NCBI GenBank assembly: GCA_036417435.1
Contig: CM070911.1
Coordinates: forward strand, 2,728,001 to 2,792,000
Length of the DNA: 64,000 bases
Direction of reading: 5' to 3'
Source: Inia geoffrensis
Lineage: Eukaryota > Chordata > Mammalia > Artiodactyla > Iniidae
Shown here: one piece after another, positions 1 to 12,440 of the stretch
How the letters are laid out: every line of letters begins with the position of its first letter
How positions within the stretch are numbered: the first letter of the stretch is position 1
Program-made: the position numbers and the translations under genes
The notes under the pieces: generated by a model
Told to the model about the DNA's origin: nothing
Database searches by the model: none
Seen by the model: only the letters and a program-made list of their open reading frames with translations

Positions 1-647
1 ATTTTCCAGTGTGCTCTGACCCACCTACTGCAGAATTCTCTCGAGGTGATTGTGACAGTGCAGGCTACTTGTCCCCACTCCAAACTTCAGTGAATCAGAG
101 TATCAAGCCCCTGGGGATGAGAGAATTCTGTAGTAACAAGTTCCCCAGATGAATTTTATATACTGTAAAGCTTGAGAAATACTCCATTAAAGACTTTTCT
201 CATCTAATAGATCCTTTCAATGGCTAATCTCCCTCAACACATTATGTTCTGAGGTGACTTTTATTGTTTCATCATGTGTCATATTCTTATTAGCATTACA
301 ATATAGTTGATTGTTAGATTAGTATGAGAAGCCAAATATTTTCCTGGACAACAGGATAGATGAGGTAATTTTGCAGAGGTCAGAGAGAACTAGTACTGAA
401 GAAGATTGCATGGATTAAACTCTTTCTTCTGTTATGAAAATCATCCTGATATTCATCCTGAAAATACATTACTAGTTTTAAATCTAAAAAATATGTGAGG
501 TTAAGTCATTGCTTTATAGACTCACTATATACACTTTTTATTTGATAAGCTAACATGATTGCTATAATTCTATATAGTATTACAATAATAAAATAGCACA
601 TCTATCAAAAACATGGCTGATCACTTATAACAATGACACTAAGGCAC
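1..647. other. AT-rich non-coding DNA, no feature recognised
   Basis: No sustained reading frame and no repeat family that I can name with confidence. The segment around 90-150, with a phrase resembling the 'gaatcag...ctgggg' core of MER5-type DNA transposons, is a possible but unproven remnant. Confidence 0.4.
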
Positions 648-653
648 TTGTGT

Positions 654-698
<45 letters not shown>
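648..698. repeat. (TG)n microsatellite
   Basis: About 24 TG dinucleotides in a row, interrupted by one TA near 658 and ending at TATG. No flanking element explains it. Likely length-polymorphic. Confidence 0.95.
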
Positions 699-700
<2 letters not shown>

Positions 701-1028
701 GGAGAGTGTAGCACCACAGATGCATTAAACATGTACAGAATGCTTACAAGAAAACCCCTCAGGCTCTCTCCTTATGTGACTTTTATTTTGTTTTGCAGAT
801 TGCTTGAACTGGTTGCCAGCTAAGCTACCTGAAAACAGCAACAACAAAAATTGTCAGAGCAGGAGATTTGCTGCTTGAGGCGGTTACTACTTTTTAAAGG
901 TGTATGGGTGAGAATGTAATGAGGAAGAAAAGATAGAGGTAAAATAGAAAATAAGTTTGAAAAAGGAGTTATGCACCAGAAAAGAAAACAGTTTCCTTAC
1001 AGTCACACCAACCTTCTACAGGCAAATT

Positions 1029-1347
1029 TATTTTTTTAAATTTATTTACTTATTTATTTACTTATTTATTTATTTTTGGCTGTGTTGGGTCTTCATTGCT
1101 GCACGATGGCTTTCCCTAGTTGCAGTGAGTGGGGGCTACTCTTCATTGTGGTGCACAAGCTTCTCATTGTGGTGCCTTCTCTTGTTGCAGGGCACAGGCT
1201 CTAGGTACATGAGCTTCAATAGATGTAGTGCACAGGCTCAGTAGCTTTGTTGCTCCACAGCATGTGGATCTTCCTGGATGAGGGCTTGAACCCGTGTCCC
1301 CTGAATTGGTAGGCAGATTCTTAACCACTGTACCACCAGGGATGTCC
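1029..1347 (-). mobile_element. CHR-type tRNA-derived SINE, long form, full length, with 13-bp TSD
   Basis: Read on the minus strand the element begins GGGACATCCCTGGTGGTACA near 1347, runs through a tRNA-like head with A-box- and B-box-like segments (GGGTTCAAGCCC), a roughly 200-bp body of short 'actgagcctgtgcac' style repeats, and ends in an AAATAAATAAAT tail (1029-1075 on the plus strand). It is flanked by CTACAGGCAAATT at 1016-1028 and 1348-1360, an exact 13-bp target-site duplication. Many substitutions relative to the other copies suggest an older insertion. CHR SINEs are non-autonomous and are mobilised by L1 enzymes; the tRNA-like head is the internal RNA polymerase III promoter. The 95-codon open frame at 957-1244 is read-through of the antisense element, not a gene. 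Confidence 0.93.
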
Positions 1348-1360
1348 CTACAGGCAAATT

Positions 1361-2726
1361 AAAAAGTCCTCTGTACTTCTGAAAAATCTGAGAGGTTGCC
1401 CTGTATATGTTTGGTAATAAAAGCCAAAGAGGATTGAATTTCTTTTTTCCATGGAGGGGAGAATAATGTGAAATCTGGGGTGAGGAAGGGAAGTACACAG
1501 GAGCAAGAGGAAGGAGGTGGTAAGCCTGGTAGTTTTTGAGGGAAAGTTGGAGCAAAAAACTCCTATTCCTTGTTGAGGAATTTAGGTAGCTGTTTATCTC
1601 TTCATGGAGTTTTGGGGAAAGTCTGCAATGCTTCTAGGGGGTGATCTGGGGCAACTCTGAAAGGGCAGTGACTGAACTAGTACATGAGCCTCAGAAGGTA
1701 GAAAGGAGACCATACCTAAAGAGGTCCTTGGGGAATTCTCAGATACCTTTGGGACAACTTATTTAAAACTATGACATTGGAAGTTCCTACTGTTATACTC
1801 TCTCCATTGTTACGTTGGAGTTGCAATTATATTCATTGTAAGAAGACTAGAATTGTGTATGACTTAGTAGAAAAGTCTATACCATATTCCAAATTTCAGT
1901 TCTCCAACACTTCATTTCCCAATATTTCTGAAAGACTACTAAGCATGAGTACTGAGCACCAGTACCCTATGGGACACACTGTTTAGAGCAGAGAAGAAGG
2001 CTCAGTTTACATCTAAACTAGGTCCTCAGGGATAAGTTGGGATTGCCAACTGGATCATCAGGGTGGGGCAGGGACTAGAGGCTGGAGGTGTGGGCACATG
2101 GGTTCCACTATGGAAGAGTGCTGTGATGACCAGGAACAGTACTTTGTCCAGCTGGAAAGAGTAACAGGCGTGGAGACTGAAAGATCACAAGCAATCTAAT
2201 ACACCAAGTTAAGGAGTTTAGATATTAACCTGCAGATGATGAAGAATTTTATGCAATCAGATTTGCATTAAAAACATCACTCAGGTAGAGTGTAAGGAAC
2301 GTGCTGCTTAACCAGAAAATGTCCCTAATTTATTCACAAAATCTTGGCACTCAGGAAACCCATCAGTTGATGCTTTTCCATGGTGGGGATGCTGCTGGAT
2401 TATGGATTCCTCTGTACCTCTTGTCGTGATGGTGTGTCCACTCTCTTGGCTTTTCATGGACTGGAGACCAGTGATGATGATAATAGAAATACCAACCATG
2501 TTCCAAAAAGCCCATTCCTTTGAATCATGTCTTTTTATTTCTCACAGTGTTTGGGGGATTTAGCAGGTGACATGGCAGACCGAAAGGGTAAATACATCAT
2601 TTTAAAATGAAGATACATGGAGATCATGTTTGTCAGAATACCCCTCACTCCTGCCTTCTTACTCTCTCCCTGTTTATATATGCACACACAGAGATACCCA
2701 GAAACAAGCTTCACAACTGAGTGTTT
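1361..2726. other. Unique non-coding DNA
   Basis: No exon-like frame, RNA gene or repeat recognised. Short open frames (for example 1771-1986 plus and 2308-2499 minus) have unstructured composition and no family resemblance. Confidence 0.5.
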
Positions 2727-5700
2727 ACTTTAACACCCCACTTACACCAATGGACAGATCATCCAAACAGAAAATAAATAAGGAAACACAAACTTTAAAT
2801 GACACAATAGACCAAATAAATTTAATTGATATTTATACAACTTTCCACCCGAAAGTGGCACTTTCTTCTCAAGTGCACATGCAACATTCTCCAGGATAGG
2901 TCACATCTTAGGTCACATATCAAGCCTTGGAAAATATATGAAAACTGAAATCATATCAAGCATCTTTTCTGACCAAAACACTATGAGATTGGAAATCAGT
3001 TAGAGGAAAAAAACTGTAAAAACCACACATACACGGAGTCTAAACAGTGTGCTACTAAATAACCAAGAGATCGCTGAAGAAATCAATGAAGAAATAGAAA
3101 AAATATGTAGAAAAAAATGACAATGAAAACACAACGACCTGAAGCCTATGGGATGCAGCAGAACAGTTCTAACAGGGAAGTTTATAGCAATTCAATCTCA
3201 CCTCAAAAAACAAGAAAAATCTCAAACAAACAATCTAACCCTACACCTGAACAACTAGAGAATGAAGAACAAAGAAAACCCAGTCCGTAGAGGAAAAGAA
3301 TCATAAAGATCAGAGCAGAAATAAATGAAATAGAAACGAAGAAAATAATAGCAAGGATCAATAAAACTAAAAGCTGTTTCTTTGAGAAGATAAAAAACAA
3401 ATTGAAAACCCTTAGCCAAACTCACCATGAAGAAAAGGGAGAGGATGCAAATCAATAAAATGAGAAATGAAAAAGGAGCAATCACAACTGACACCGCAGA
3501 AATACAAAGGATTATAAGAGACTACGACAAACAATTATATGCCAATAAAATGGACCACGACGAAGAAATGGACAAATTCTTGCAAAGGTACAATTTTCCA
3601 AGACTGAACCAGGAAGAATTAGAAAATATAAAGAGACTTATCACAAGTAATGAAATTGAAACCGTAATTAAAAATCTTCCAACAAACAGAAGCCCAGGAC
3701 CAGATGGCTTCACAGGTGAATTCTATCAAACATTTAGAGAAGAGCTAACACCGATTCTTCTCAAACTCTTCCAAAAAATTGCAGAGGGAGAAACACTCCC
3801 AAATTCATCCTTTGAAGCCACAATCACCCTGATACCAAAACCATAAAAAGTTATCAAAAAAAAGAGAAAATTTTTTCAATATTGCATCAATATCACTGAT
3901 GAACATAGATGCAAAAATCCTGAACAAAATACTAGCAAACAGAATCCAACAAGACATTAAAAGGATCATAAACCATGATCAAGTGGGATTTATCCCAGGG
4001 ATGCAAGGATTCTTCAATATACACAAACCAATCAATGTGATACACCATATTAACAAATTGAAGAATAAAACCAATATGATCATCTCAATAGATGCAGAAA
4101 AAGCTTTTGACAAAATTCAGCAACGATTTATGATAAAAACTCTCCAGAAAATGGGCATAGAGGGAACCTACCTCAACATAATAAACGCCATATATGAGAA
4201 ACCCACAGCAAGCATCATTCTCAATGGTGAAAAACTGTAAGCATTTCCACTGAGATCAGGAACAAGACAAGGTTGTCCATCCTGGTTGCTCTTACTCAAC
4301 ATAGTTTTGGAAGTCCTAGCCATGGCAATCAGAGAAGAAAAAGAAATAAAATGAATACAAATTGGAAAAGAAAGAAAACTGTCACTGTTTGCAGATAACA
4401 TGATACTATACATAGAGAATCCTAAAGATGCCACCAGAAAACTACTAGAACTAATCAATGAATTTGGTAAAGTTGCAGGATACAAAATTAATGCACAGAA
4501 ATCTCTTGCATTCCTATACACTAACAATGAAAGATCAGAAAGAGAAATTAAGGAAACAATCCTATTTACCACTGCAACAAAAAGAATAAAATACCTAGGA
4601 ATAAACCTACCTAAGGAGGTGAAAGACTTGTACTCAGAGAACTGTATAACACAGATGAAAGCAATCAAAGATGACATAAACAGATGGAGAAATATACCAT
4701 GTTCTTGGATTGGAAGAATCAATATTGTGAAAATGTACTACTCAAAGCAGTCTACAGATTCAATGCAATCCCTATCAAACTACCAATGTCATTTTTCACA
4801 GAATTAGAACAAAAATTTTACAATTCTTATGGAAACACAAAAGACCTCAAATAGCCAAAGCAATCTTGAGAAAGAAAAACAGAGCTGGAGGAATCAGGCT
4901 CCTTGACTTCACACAATACTACAAAGCTACAGTAATCCAGACAGTATGGTACTGGCACAAAAACAGAAATATAGATCAATGGTACAGGATATAAAGTCTA
5001 GAGATAAACCCACACACCTATGGTCACCTAATTTACAACAGAGGAGGCAAGAACATACAATGGAGAAAAGATAGCCTCTTCAATAAGTGGTGCTGGGATG
5101 ACTGGACAGCTACATATAAAATAATGAAATTAAAACACTCCTTAAGACCATACACAAAAATAAACTCCAAATGATTAAAGGCCTAAATGTAAGATGAGAT
5201 ACTATAAAACTGTTCGAGGAAAACATAAGAAAAACACTTTTTGACATAAACCACAATATCATTTTTGACCCACCTCTTAGTAATGGAAATAAAAACAAAA
5301 ATAAACAAATGGGACCTAATTAAACTTAAAAGCTTTTGCACAGCAAATGAAACCATAAACAAGATGATAAAACAACACTCAGAATGGGAGAAAATATTAG
5401 CAAATGAAAGAACAGACAAAGGATTAATCTCCAAAATGTACAAATAGCCAGGGAGCTCAATATCAAAAAAACAATCAATTCAATTAAAAAATGGGCAGAA
5501 GACCTAAACAGACATTTCACCAAAGAAGACTTATGAATGGCCAAGAGGCATGTGAAAAGATGCTCAACATCACTAATTATTAGAGAAATGCCAATCAAAA
5601 CTACAGTGAGGTATCACTTTACATGGGTCAGAATGGCCATTATCAAAAAATGTAGAAACAAATGCTGGAAAGGGTGTGGTGAAAAGGGAACCCTCCTGCA

Positions 5701-6097
5701 CAGTTGGTGGGAATGTAAATTGATATGACCACTATGGAGAACAGTATGGAGGGCCCTTCAATAACTAAAAATAGAATTATCATATGACCCAGCAATCCCA
5801 CTACTGGGCATATACCCTGAGAAAACCATAATTCAAAAAGAGACATGTACCACTATGTTCAATGAAGCACTATGTACAATAGCTAGAGCATGGAAGCTAC
5901 CTAAATGTCCATTGACAGATGAATGGATGAAGAAGATGTGGCACATATATACAGTGGAATATTACTCAGCCATAAAAAGAAACAAACTTGAGTTATTTGT
6001 AGTGAGGTGGATGGACCTAGAGTGTGTCATACAGAGTGAAGTAACTCAGAAAGAGAAAAACAAATACCATATGCTAACTCATATATATGGAACCTAA
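2727..6097 (+). pseudogene. L1 ORF2 pseudogene (endonuclease tail, reverse transcriptase, C-terminal domain), inactivated
   Basis: ORF2p is the L1 endonuclease/reverse transcriptase that copies L1 RNA into DNA at a nicked target. Here the frame is broken into open pieces at 3427-3846, 3899-4240, 4400-4807, 5265-5447, 5537-5728 and 5855-6097. The first holds the RT N-terminal block with the [11 protein letters not shown] motif; the second holds the AEKAFDKIQ segment with the first catalytic aspartate region; the third starts at the active-site box. That box, 4388-4399, reads FADN instead of FADD because GAC has become AAC, so a metal-binding aspartate is lost. The last pieces match the cysteine-containing C-terminal region ([20 protein letters not shown]). 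The endonuclease catalytic part is missing. Non-functional with high certainty. Confidence 0.92.
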
Positions 6098-6105
6098 AAA
6101 AATGG
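2727..6105 (+). mobile_element. LINE-1 fragment: ORF2 only, 5'-truncated and lacking the 3' UTR
   Basis: The sequence is collinear with 32049-35413 of the second L1 in this window over almost the same length (about 3.37 kb), from the late endonuclease region through the reverse transcriptase to the ORF2 stop region (GGAACCTAA near 6092). Homology begins at ACTTTAACACC (2727) and stops just after CTAAAAAAATGG near 6105. The 3' UTR and the expected poly(A) tail are absent, and I could not find a flanking duplication. 5' truncation is normal for L1; loss of the 3' end is not expected from target-primed reverse transcription and suggests a later deletion or rearrangement at about 6.1 kb. Confidence 0.9.
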
Positions 6106-6290
6106 GAAAGATAGTGGCTACATAAAGGGCAGTTATATGTTTTTGCACAGAGGTGTGGTCTACTTCTGCCATATAGATAGATGCTCAATGAATATGAACC
6201 AAAATGGGGTGATGATGATGGTTTGATGGCTAAAATGACTTCATATACATTAATGTATTAGATAGGAATAATACATAATACATTTGAAAG

Positions 6291-6291
<1 letters not shown>

Positions 6292-6351
<60 letters not shown>

Positions 6352-6352
6352 A
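6292..6352. repeat. (GA)n microsatellite
   Basis: About 28 GA units in an almost perfect tract, lying some 190 bp beyond the broken end of the L1 fragment. The open frame with a run of Glu-Arg at 6284-6517 is only translation of this tract. Confidence 0.95.
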
Positions 6353-7889
6353 AATTTTGTAGGATTTTCCCAGCACTCGACTTGGTGCTCAGCCTTAATG
6401 TCTGGGTCTCTCATCCACATCCCTGGTACCCATTACCACTGTGCGGCAGATACACAGCTAAACAATTATGTGAGGACCAGGGAAACTCTAGAGGATAAAA
6501 CCCTTAATACAATTTGAAATGCTTAAATTACAAAGAATTAGCTGGTTGCTTCTATGAGTATAGGTAATACTTCCAAAGGATGATGCAAAGACATGGAGAC
6601 ATATTCCATTAGCTACTAACTACCAAACAGTATTTCTTTTTTAAACAAACAGAAGTTTTGTTAACAGATTATGTAACAGAATATCAGTGATTCATGCACA
6701 TATTTTTGTTCTTCTTTTGCAAATTGCATTTTTTTTCTACAGAAATTAATTTGCAAACTCTTTGTTGTGGAACATCATGTACACTTTCATATTCTAACAT
6801 TTGTTAAGAATGTTATTCTTTATACAAATGATAACATTTTAGTTGAATCTCATAGTTTCAGGGGGAAATGCCGTTTTAGAATCTAGCAAGTGATACAAGG
6901 AAGATTAGCAAAGCTCAGTCGAAGGATCAAAAGTTTGCTCACTCAGGTATAATTTGGAACATTTTAAACATTTCAAAGTTTATGAAAAGTGATACCTCCT
7001 ATATATATATATGTTTATATATACACATACAAGTTGATATTTATATGGTCAGTATCTGTGGGAGCCTATTCACTTTAGGTTATTTTGTTGTAAAACATGT
7101 AATTAGTTAAAGTAAGTTCCCTTCCAGCCTACCCCACCCCCCATTTGCCTTAGGCTAAAGCAAAATTTCAAGGGAGCTACAAAAGTTCAGTGGCCTTCCA
7201 AGATCCCCTGTAGGGTTCTTTAGTTTCACTGGTTGTTAGTCTGAAAGTTGCTTAATGCTACTTGAATGAAATTTATCCAGATCCTAAAGAGGATTGATGA
7301 GGGAATTTGTAAACTTGGTTTCAGTTTTTAGGAGGTGATGATTCTGGACTCTCAACAGAGAGGTCCTTGTGGCTATTGATGTGATGGGTTTAGTTCACCC
7401 AAATATCCCTGTTGTCTTTGAGCTCCACTGAACACCTGTAAAAGCAGAAATGATGCAGCCAGTGAATGGGTAACCTACTTATGCATAGGACATGAATCAC
7501 GAAGAAAGCAGAGTGGTCACATTAAATGAAACAGGAGTTAGTTCTGTATGTACTTTAATGAGTCGGTTTTAACATAAAACGAGATTGTATCTTTTGGCTA
7601 TCTCTGCTGCTACTTTTAGAGGACAGCAGAACACGGTTAAATGACTCTACTACACATTATACTCATGAAGAATTGTCTTGGTAATGAACGTTAGCACGAT
7701 TCATACAGCTTCATGTACTGAAACTGACAGTTTTCAACCCAAGAACATGTTTAACTGGAATCAGTGAAAAAATCATGATTTGACAGGGAATTTATCACAT
7801 CACTCACAACTCTTCCTACTTGTCCACACAAAACTTGAAAATTTGGGAAAAAAAGAACTTTCTTCCAAGTGTTAAAAATTGGTGTATTC
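6353..7889. other. AT-rich unique DNA
   Basis: No gene or named repeat recognised. A short (TA)n stretch lies at about 6999-7024. Confidence 0.5.
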
Positions 7890-7987
7890 CAGTGGTGTAT
7901 CCATCAGTGAAATATGTAACAACACTGCAGTGTAATTACAGTGGTGTACCCATTAGTGAAATATGTAATTACACTGCAGCATTACCA
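7890..7987. repeat. Tandem duplication of a 49-bp unit, two copies
   Basis: CAGTGGTGTATCCATCAGTG at 7890 recurs as CAGTGGTGTACCCATTAGTG at 7939, and both copies continue through GAAATATGTAA and ACACTGCAG. The unit is 49 bp and not a multiple of three, so it is not a protein repeat even though an 80-codon open frame (7820-8062) crosses it. The copies differ at a handful of positions. Confidence 0.88.
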
Positions 7988-8290
7988 GCCAAGCTAAATG
8001 ACAATGTGACGTTTGTAACTGTAGTGAAAGATCCCAAGTCTAAGGGTCATTCTAGGAGATGATCTCTTACAAAATTCTCATAACTGTCATCATCATTAAT
8101 GATGTCCCATGGCCTCCTCTCTTTATGTTTAGTGTCAGAGTCCTTTGAAAGTAATATGATTATTTCAAAAGCCCGAACAAACTTGACTTGACAGGCTTCA
8201 TTATAAGAATAAACATTTCTTTCAATAAAGTTACAAACCCATGCACCATATTTATAAAAACACACTTCAGCCACTTAATAGCTTTCAGAA

Positions 8291-8548
8291 AAGACATCTG
8301 ATTCCACTTTCACCCATCACTGAGGTTCTAATTGCTTTGATTTAATAGCTGTGGGATTTTATTTTTTACTGATCAGATTCCTCACTAATACGTAGCAGAA
8401 AAGAAACATTAGAATTCTGTTCTATTTGACAGGGCTGTAGTTAAAGTCAGTTGGATCCAATTTATTTTCTCCAATGCTATCGTATTGAAAATATCTTTGA
8501 TGTTCTTCTAGCCATATTTACTTAGTGAACCTAAATATTTGATGCATG
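8291..8548 (+). repeat. Dispersed ~260-bp repeat, copy A (family not recognised)
   Basis: Matches 20995-21255 in the same orientation. Shared landmarks in order include CATCTGATTCCACTTTCACC, GTGGGATTTTATTTTTTACT, CAGATTCCTCACTAATAC, TTTGACAGG, and CTTTGATGTT. By eye the first 90 bp are about 93% alike and the rest about 75-80%. No flanking similarity extends beyond the block. It could be an old transposon remnant, a fragment of a conserved repeat family, or an ancient duplication. Confidence 0.85.
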
Positions 8549-8825
8549 ATGAAACCATGGAAAAAATAATGAATTTGACCTGAATTTATGTATTTCTATA
8601 GAAAGTTGCATACTCTTAGACTGAAACAGACTTCTTCTCACTACCAACTTAACTGATTTATTTTTTATATCAATTCATTTTTGGAATGATACTGGAGAGA
8701 CCATTTGGTTTAATATCTGTATTCAGTTGAAACAGTTTATATGTAAGTTAGTGCTATATCAGTAAAATATTAGTACAAATATACAGAAACTTTTTTATGT
8801 TGATTTCCATTGCATTATAATCTTA

Positions 8826-9025
8826 CTAGATGTTTTATACATTTTATATAATATTATATATAATATACAATATTTTATATAATACATGTACTGTACAATA
8901 TATAATGTATGTTATAATGGTGTCATGATTATCTATTTGATATTAGATATATAATTAATATAATATATTCACTTATAAATATATTACTATTATGAATATT
9001 AATGATAGTAATATAATACATATTC
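8826..9025. repeat. AT-rich, partly palindromic low-complexity DNA
   Basis: Nearly pure A/T with repeated ATATAATA and TTTTATATAATA words. Probably derived from (TA)n decay. Confidence 0.75.
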
Positions 9026-10169
9026 AATTATAAATATTAAAACAGGCTTACGAACTAAGGACTTGAATTTTGAATCTTCACCATTATAGCCAATAACCTT
9101 CAGCCAAATCATGCACTCTTTGAGCTTAATATTTTTAATTAGGGTGAAAAATAACTGGTTCACAGGGCTGCTTTGAAGCTGAAAAGAGAAATCAATTTCT
9201 GAAAGCATTTTGTAAGTAAACCAGGGCTATACAAATATCATGGATTTACTATTAGGTGCTGCTTCATATCCTATTTATATAGCAATATGTAGCTTTGATA
9301 CATTTTGTTCAAGAAATAAAACAGGTTGTATGTTATGGCATAATACAAACCTAGATTAATATACTGCAAATTGAATAAATAATACTCTACTTCTAAAATC
9401 CACAGGAAGGATAATGAGCAAATTTGAATTCAGTTTTTTTGGGTGGTTTTCTGGGATCGATCATTGCTTATTAGATTAAGTTATGTCTTGACTGTAGCAA
9501 GTTGTACATATAAATATTATACAAAATTCTGTTGGTAATGTAAGGTACATATAGAGTCATTTATTCATAGGAGTGGAATAACATTTTTTACCTTAAAAAT
9601 TATTGAATTTGCCAATTATTGTTTATGCTTCTTGTGTAGCTTTGCAAATGACCTACTTTCAGAGACTAACAAATGTCATCTCTTTCTGAAGCATTTATTG
9701 GTATCATGTATTCAATCATATTAGGAGGAAAATAGCAGGGAATACAGGACAGGGTAGATTATTCTGGAAAGATACTGTTTTTCTACAAAGGTGGTGTGTG
9801 TGTATGTGTGCGTGTGTCTATTGAAATCGTAACAGAAAGGGTGCCCCTCATGATAAAGAAAAAGAAAAGATTCTTGGCCAAAAGGGCAGTGGTAGAGATT
9901 GCCCAATGGCTAGCTCAGGTTTATTTGCCCTCCTGGTGTATAATTTTTCCTCTTGTTTACCATTGCTATTTTATTCATTGTTGCAAAAATTTTGATTGTC
10001 TATTCAAATGCTTTGCTGCCACTCCCTTATTTTTTTCTGGTAGAAGAACCTCAACATTTTTTGAACAATATCCACTTTTAGTATATGGTCATGCAATCGA
10101 GCAAAGGAATCTCCTCCACACCTCCCATATCACCACCAGTCTAAGAGTGCCAAGTTTGATTGCTTTACC
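9026..10169. other. AT-rich unique DNA
   Basis: No gene or repeat family named. Contains a short imperfect GT tract at about 9793-9818. The 125-codon open frame at 9796-10173 shows no recognisable domain. Confidence 0.45.
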
Positions 10170-10590
10170 CTAAGTATGGTGGTTCCTCCCTGCCAGTGCT
10201 TGGTTGAGGCAAAAGATTAGGATAATTCTGATGCATGAGGAGACAATTCCTGGGATCACTTCTGAGAGAAGTTTCCTTCACTGTTATAAGGAGTCCTATG
10301 AAGGGAATTTTCCTCTGGTGAGCACATGGATGGCTGTGTAATGCGAAGATGCTTGGAGCTGTGATAGCCTTCAGAGGACAAATCTGTGGACAGGGGCCAG
10401 TAGGCTGAAGAGGGGTCCATGGAAAAAGGGAAAATTCTAGACCCCTGATTACCCTGAAGCACCACTGATTTAACCAAATCTGGAAACCTCTTGCCTTTAG
10501 ATTTCTTGTTGTAAGCAAGAATAAAAGTCAATATTTTTAATCAGTTGACTTGGATTTTTGTTGCCTGCAGCTGAATTTATACTAATTATG
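10170..10590 (+). repeat. Possible ancient LTR-type repeat
   Basis: The run from about 10350 (GATGCTTGGAGCTGTGATAGCC begins nearby) to AATAAAAGTC at 10520 and the GTTGCCTGCAGCTGAATTTATA ending near 10580 resembles the 3' half of a mammal-wide LTR-type repeat with a poly(A) signal. The exact family is unresolved. A similar short phrase (CTGGAGCTGTGGCAGCC) occurs near 22299. Confidence 0.3.
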
Positions 10591-10989
10591 GCAGAAAATT
10601 TCATAAACACAGAGGGGAAATTTAATTTTAATCTTATGTAAATATTTACCAATGTTGACAAGATTTTAAAAATACAGAGTCAGAAATATTTGAAGGACAA
10701 TTTTGTAAGCTTAAAGTTTATAAAATATGAGTTAATATTTCTTTTATTCACTAATTCATGTATTAATTTGGTGTATTTTAATAAGTACTTATTATATATC
10801 TGAATTAGATCAATTAAGAGAGCAATAAAATTTACTTTGGGCACAGTCAAACCAAAGCATAGACACCTTTTCCTTTCTGTGTATTATTCTGCTAATTTTG
10901 AATCACTTTCAAACTTACAGCTATATTACAAGCTTGAATAACTTTAAACAGTGATTTGAAGATAAATTGTTAATGTACTGCTTCATCAC

Positions 10990-11830
10990 TCCTGGACACA
11001 TTACCATCTTTTTCGTACAAACAGGCATATTTTCTTAGATAGAGTTTGGTCAGGAAGACAATCTTTGTCATTGGTCACCTCACAGTTGCAACTCTGAATG
11101 TTAGTGTCTGTCCACAGAAGTAAGTTGGCATATGCCAAAGGAGAGCACACCCGAGAATTCAGGACTATTCTGGAGCACTGCATTTCTTCAACTACTCAGG
11201 CTGGACCCCTCAGCTGTCCATTCATGAGGGCATGGGCATGAAATGCCCTATCTGGGATGCTCTAAGGCCTCTACTCCCATCACCACAGACTGAACTGGGA
11301 ATCAACATTGGGGTCTATGTGCCACACCAAGAGTTCAGTTTCAGAGCCCACGCATGCGTCTTGCAAGTGGTTAGAAGTACATTTACGGAACAGGAGCCTG
11401 TAATCACCTTGCACCTATGTACCAGGATGACTCCAGGTTCCTCTGCTAGTTCTCCTAGCTGTGCTGGTCGGTGAGATGCTGCTCTTCCAGGCTTAAAAAT
11501 GTGGTCTTTCACTATATTAGTAGCTGAGACATCTGATCGAGCAAATCAATAAGGAGAACCACCCAGTAAGCATGTTGGTTACAAGCTGTCCAACTTACCA
11601 TGTGAGACTTTTTTGGTAAAGACCGGTTTCTCATCCTGTTCTCATGCGACACAAAGAATGGTGACCTCACCATCCAGGATGGAGTCCTCTGCAGTGTTAG
11701 CTCCACACTATATGTGCTTTTGGTGGTCATCCAAAGCTTAGTGGGGTCCTGTTCAGTGGTGTCCACACCACTGGGTGGCTCATCAGTCCTCATCCAGGAG
11801 TTTTCCAGTGGTTCCCTCTGAACCACTAAA
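10990..11830. other. GC-balanced block of unknown origin, possible degraded retrocopy
   Basis: This stretch is clearly less AT-rich than its surroundings and carries overlapping short open frames on both strands (plus 11232-11474; minus 11315-11512 and 11512-11826). No frame runs through, and I do not recognise a protein family. A minus-strand retrocopy with frameshifts is one option; unique DNA is another. Confidence 0.25.
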
Positions 11831-11876
11831 ATGCTCTTAAAATGTCCTTAAGACATCCCTTGTCTGTGACGCAGGT

Positions 11877-11940
11877 CTTTTCTTTTCTTTCTTTTTTGTT
11901 TCTTTTTTTTTGCTTATTCGTGGCAGATTATTATTTTTTT
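11877..11940. repeat. Pyrimidine-rich low-complexity tract
   Basis: Runs of CTTTT, TTTCTTT and T8-T9. On the minus strand it would be an A-rich tail, which could be the end of a retroposed copy lying at 11941-12440, but no TSD was found. Confidence 0.6.
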
Positions 11941-12199
11941 AAAATTACATAGCAAGCTACAGAGAAAAACTGAAGCATTACTGACATTTATGCATTTAGA
12001 AATGCTGCCCAACATGCAGATCCTTCCCCCACTCCTGGTACTGCGTTTTCTTATTGCCCCTCTTGTTCTGCTTTTAAAATGATCATTGCCTGACATTCTT
12101 CCTAAATATCAGGGGCTCATTGTCTTCACTCGTTCCATAGCGTTAATTATGATGGTGCTTTTAAGAAGGTGATAGATTATTTGGTGAAGTAGAATTTTA

Positions 12200-12440
12200 C
12201 TCTAAAATCTCTCGTGATTTTTCTGTAATGTCTGATGTGATGTGGTCTCTGATCTCTGCACTTCCTGTGGCCCTTGCGGTCCCTGGCCCAGCTCGACAGT
12301 ACTTCTGCTTCCCCCCCGCACCTGCCCCCCAGTACTGACGGGCCTCCTGCAGCAGCTCTATCACCCGCTGCCCCAGGTGCAGCGAGCTCTGCTTAAACAT
12401 CTAAATATTAATGTCAGTTCAATTAATTGCCAGGTCTGAC
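12200..12440. other. GC-rich short block, unassigned
   Basis: Contrast with flanking AT-rich DNA is strong, with C-runs at 12311-12332. Both strands carry a 65-67 codon open frame. No family recognised. It may belong with the A-rich tract at 11877-11940 as a retrocopy on the minus strand. Confidence 0.3.

Noticed and set aside
4168..4722. 184-codon minus-strand open frame
   Set aside because: Antisense shadow of L1 ORF2; the plus strand encodes the reverse transcriptase.
6284..6517. Frame with a long Glu-Arg run
   Set aside because: Product of the (GA)n microsatellite.
7820..8062. 80-codon frame over the 49-bp duplication
   Set aside because: The repeat unit is not a multiple of three, and the copies are read in different frames; no domain seen.
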